Part shown: positions 4,949 through 5,590 of the stretch, in pieces
How the letters are laid out: each line of letters starts with the position of its first letter
How positions within the stretch are numbered: the first letter of the stretch is position 1
From: Chitinophagales bacterium
GTDB taxonomy: Bacteria; Bacteroidota; Bacteroidia; Chitinophagales; UBA10324
DNA length: 5,590 nt
Assembly (NCBI GenBank): GCA_013695775.1
Contig: JACCZV010000305.1
Location: 1-5,590, forward strand
Reading direction: 5' to 3'
The notes under the pieces: model-generated
What the model was told of the DNA's origin: nothing
Database searches by the model: none
The model's input: the letters and a program-made list of their open reading frames with translations, nothing else
Translations under genes and position numbers: made by a program

Positions 4949-5590
4949 ATGTATTTCACCTATGCCGCCGCATATCAGCAATCTTTGTAGACCCGCTGCC
5001 AAAGAGCCTCTTCATTTCCGTTTTGCTTCTTTTCTTGTTGGCCGGGTGCAAGCATGATCCTGTAATTGGCCCAGCCTTGCCAACAGATACTACGACGGCT
5101 GGCACAGGCGGCGGCACTACAGATACCACCGGAGGCACGACTGGCGGAACAGGAGCAAACACGGATCCCTGCGATCCGGACTCCATCTATTTTCAGACTG
5201 ATGTGCTCCCAATCTTAATTTCTAACTGTGCAAAAAGTGGTTGTCATGATGCCGCTTCGCATAAGAAAGGTGTGATACTGGATTCTTACGAGAATGTGAT
5301 GAGTACAGCCGAGATAGATCCTTTCGACCTCGATGGAGGCAAGCTCTATGAGCTTATTACCGAATCGGACCCTGATGACAGGATGCCTCCTCCGCCAAAC
5401 AGTCCGCTATCTAATGAACAGGTTTCTATTATAGCAAAATGGATCATGCAGGGCGCCCTTAACATTACCTGCGATGCGAATGCAGGTGGTTGCGATACGA
5501 TTAACGTTACCTATTCAGGAACCGTTGCCCCTATTATGCAAACCTATTGCATAGGCTGTCATGGTGGTACTGCGCCATCCGGCGGAATAA
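4945..5590 (+). CDS. multi-domain c-type cytochrome lipoprotein (5' part, runs off the window)
   Basis: 215 codons are visible and the frame is still open at the edge. KSLFISVLLLFLLAGC (20-35) is a lipoprotein signal with a good LAGC lipobox; Cys35 would be lipidated. A Thr/Gly/Asp low-complexity linker follows (47-74). Heme domain 1 (76-173) has CAKSGCH (95-101), a CX4CH rather than CX2CH motif, MPPPP (147-151) as likely Met ligand, and AKWIMQGAL (164-172) as closing motif. Domain 2 starts with CDTINVTY (183-190) and the canonical CIGCH (202-206), then leaves the window. Lead-in CDPDSIYFQTDVLPIL of domain 1 resembles that of domain 2 and of the cytochrome at 2754-3218, so the domains are tandem copies of one unit. 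The ATG at 4945 is the only suitable in-frame start before the signal; the frame is closed by TAA at 4909-4911. It lies 88 bases after the LytTR gene. Confidence 0.85.
   Translation, partial: MNVFHLCRRISAIFVDPLPKSLFISVLLLFLLAGCKHDPVIGPALPTDTTTAGTGGGTTDTTGGTTGGTGANTDPCDPDSIYFQTDVLPILISNCAKSGCHDAASHKKGVILDSYENVMSTAEIDPFDLDGGKLYELITESDPDDRMPPPPNSPLSNEQVSIIAKWIMQGALNITCDANAGGCDTINVTYSGTVAPIMQTYCIGCHGGTAPSGGI

Noticed and set aside
4956..5186. Minus-strand open frame encoding a Pro/Val-rich peptide
   Set aside because: It is the reverse complement of the Thr/Gly linker of the cytochrome lipoprotein; the PPVV repeats are a by-product of the ACC/GGC repeats.

Overview
The window looks like chromosomal DNA of a member of the Bacteroidota, most likely of the Cytophagia/Chitinophagia type. 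This rests on families found mainly or typically in that phylum: a DUF5777-type beta-barrel protein, a short protein of the family mislabelled 'phosphoribosylpyrophosphate synthetase', a tRNA_anti-like OB-fold protein and a LytTR response regulator. The DNA is AT-rich, clear Shine-Dalgarno sequences are few, and at least one good TAnnTTTG-type promoter is present. Genus and species cannot be told from the sequence.

Layout. Positions 2-166 (+) hold the tail of a zinc-ribbon, transposase-like reading frame cut by the window edge. Positions 180-509 (-) hold a small conserved protein. Positions 510-735 are gene-free and contain two inverted repeats. Positions 736-3218 hold four minus-strand genes that read as one operon, in transcription order: a small lipoprotein-like c-type cytochrome, a membrane-anchored OB-fold protein, a secreted YceI-family protein and the DUF5777 beta-barrel protein. 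From about 3324 the other strand is used: a TAnnTTTG promoter, a second YceI paralog (3390-3950), a structured intergenic region with two hairpins and a run of eight C, a LytTR response regulator (4089-4856), and the start of a second, larger multi-domain cytochrome lipoprotein (4945 to beyond the window).

How the genes may fit together. The two arms mirror each other: each has a YceI protein and a c-type cytochrome lipoprotein, and the pairs are recognisable paralogs (QEHFNENY at residues 80-87 in both YceI proteins; the CDT[LI]NV[ST]Y lead-in to a heme motif in both cytochromes). Almost every product carries an export signal, so this looks like a cell-envelope module: heme lipoproteins, small-molecule or isoprenoid-binding YceI barrels, an OB-fold protein and a predicted outer-membrane barrel, with a DNA-binding response regulator alongside. 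A role in envelope redox or electron transfer is inference; nothing in the sequence gives a substrate.

The points most worth a second look are the CX4CH heme motif in the larger cytochrome, the hairpin that contains its start codon, the double hairpin and C8 tract before the regulator, and the mirrored YceI/cytochrome pairs.
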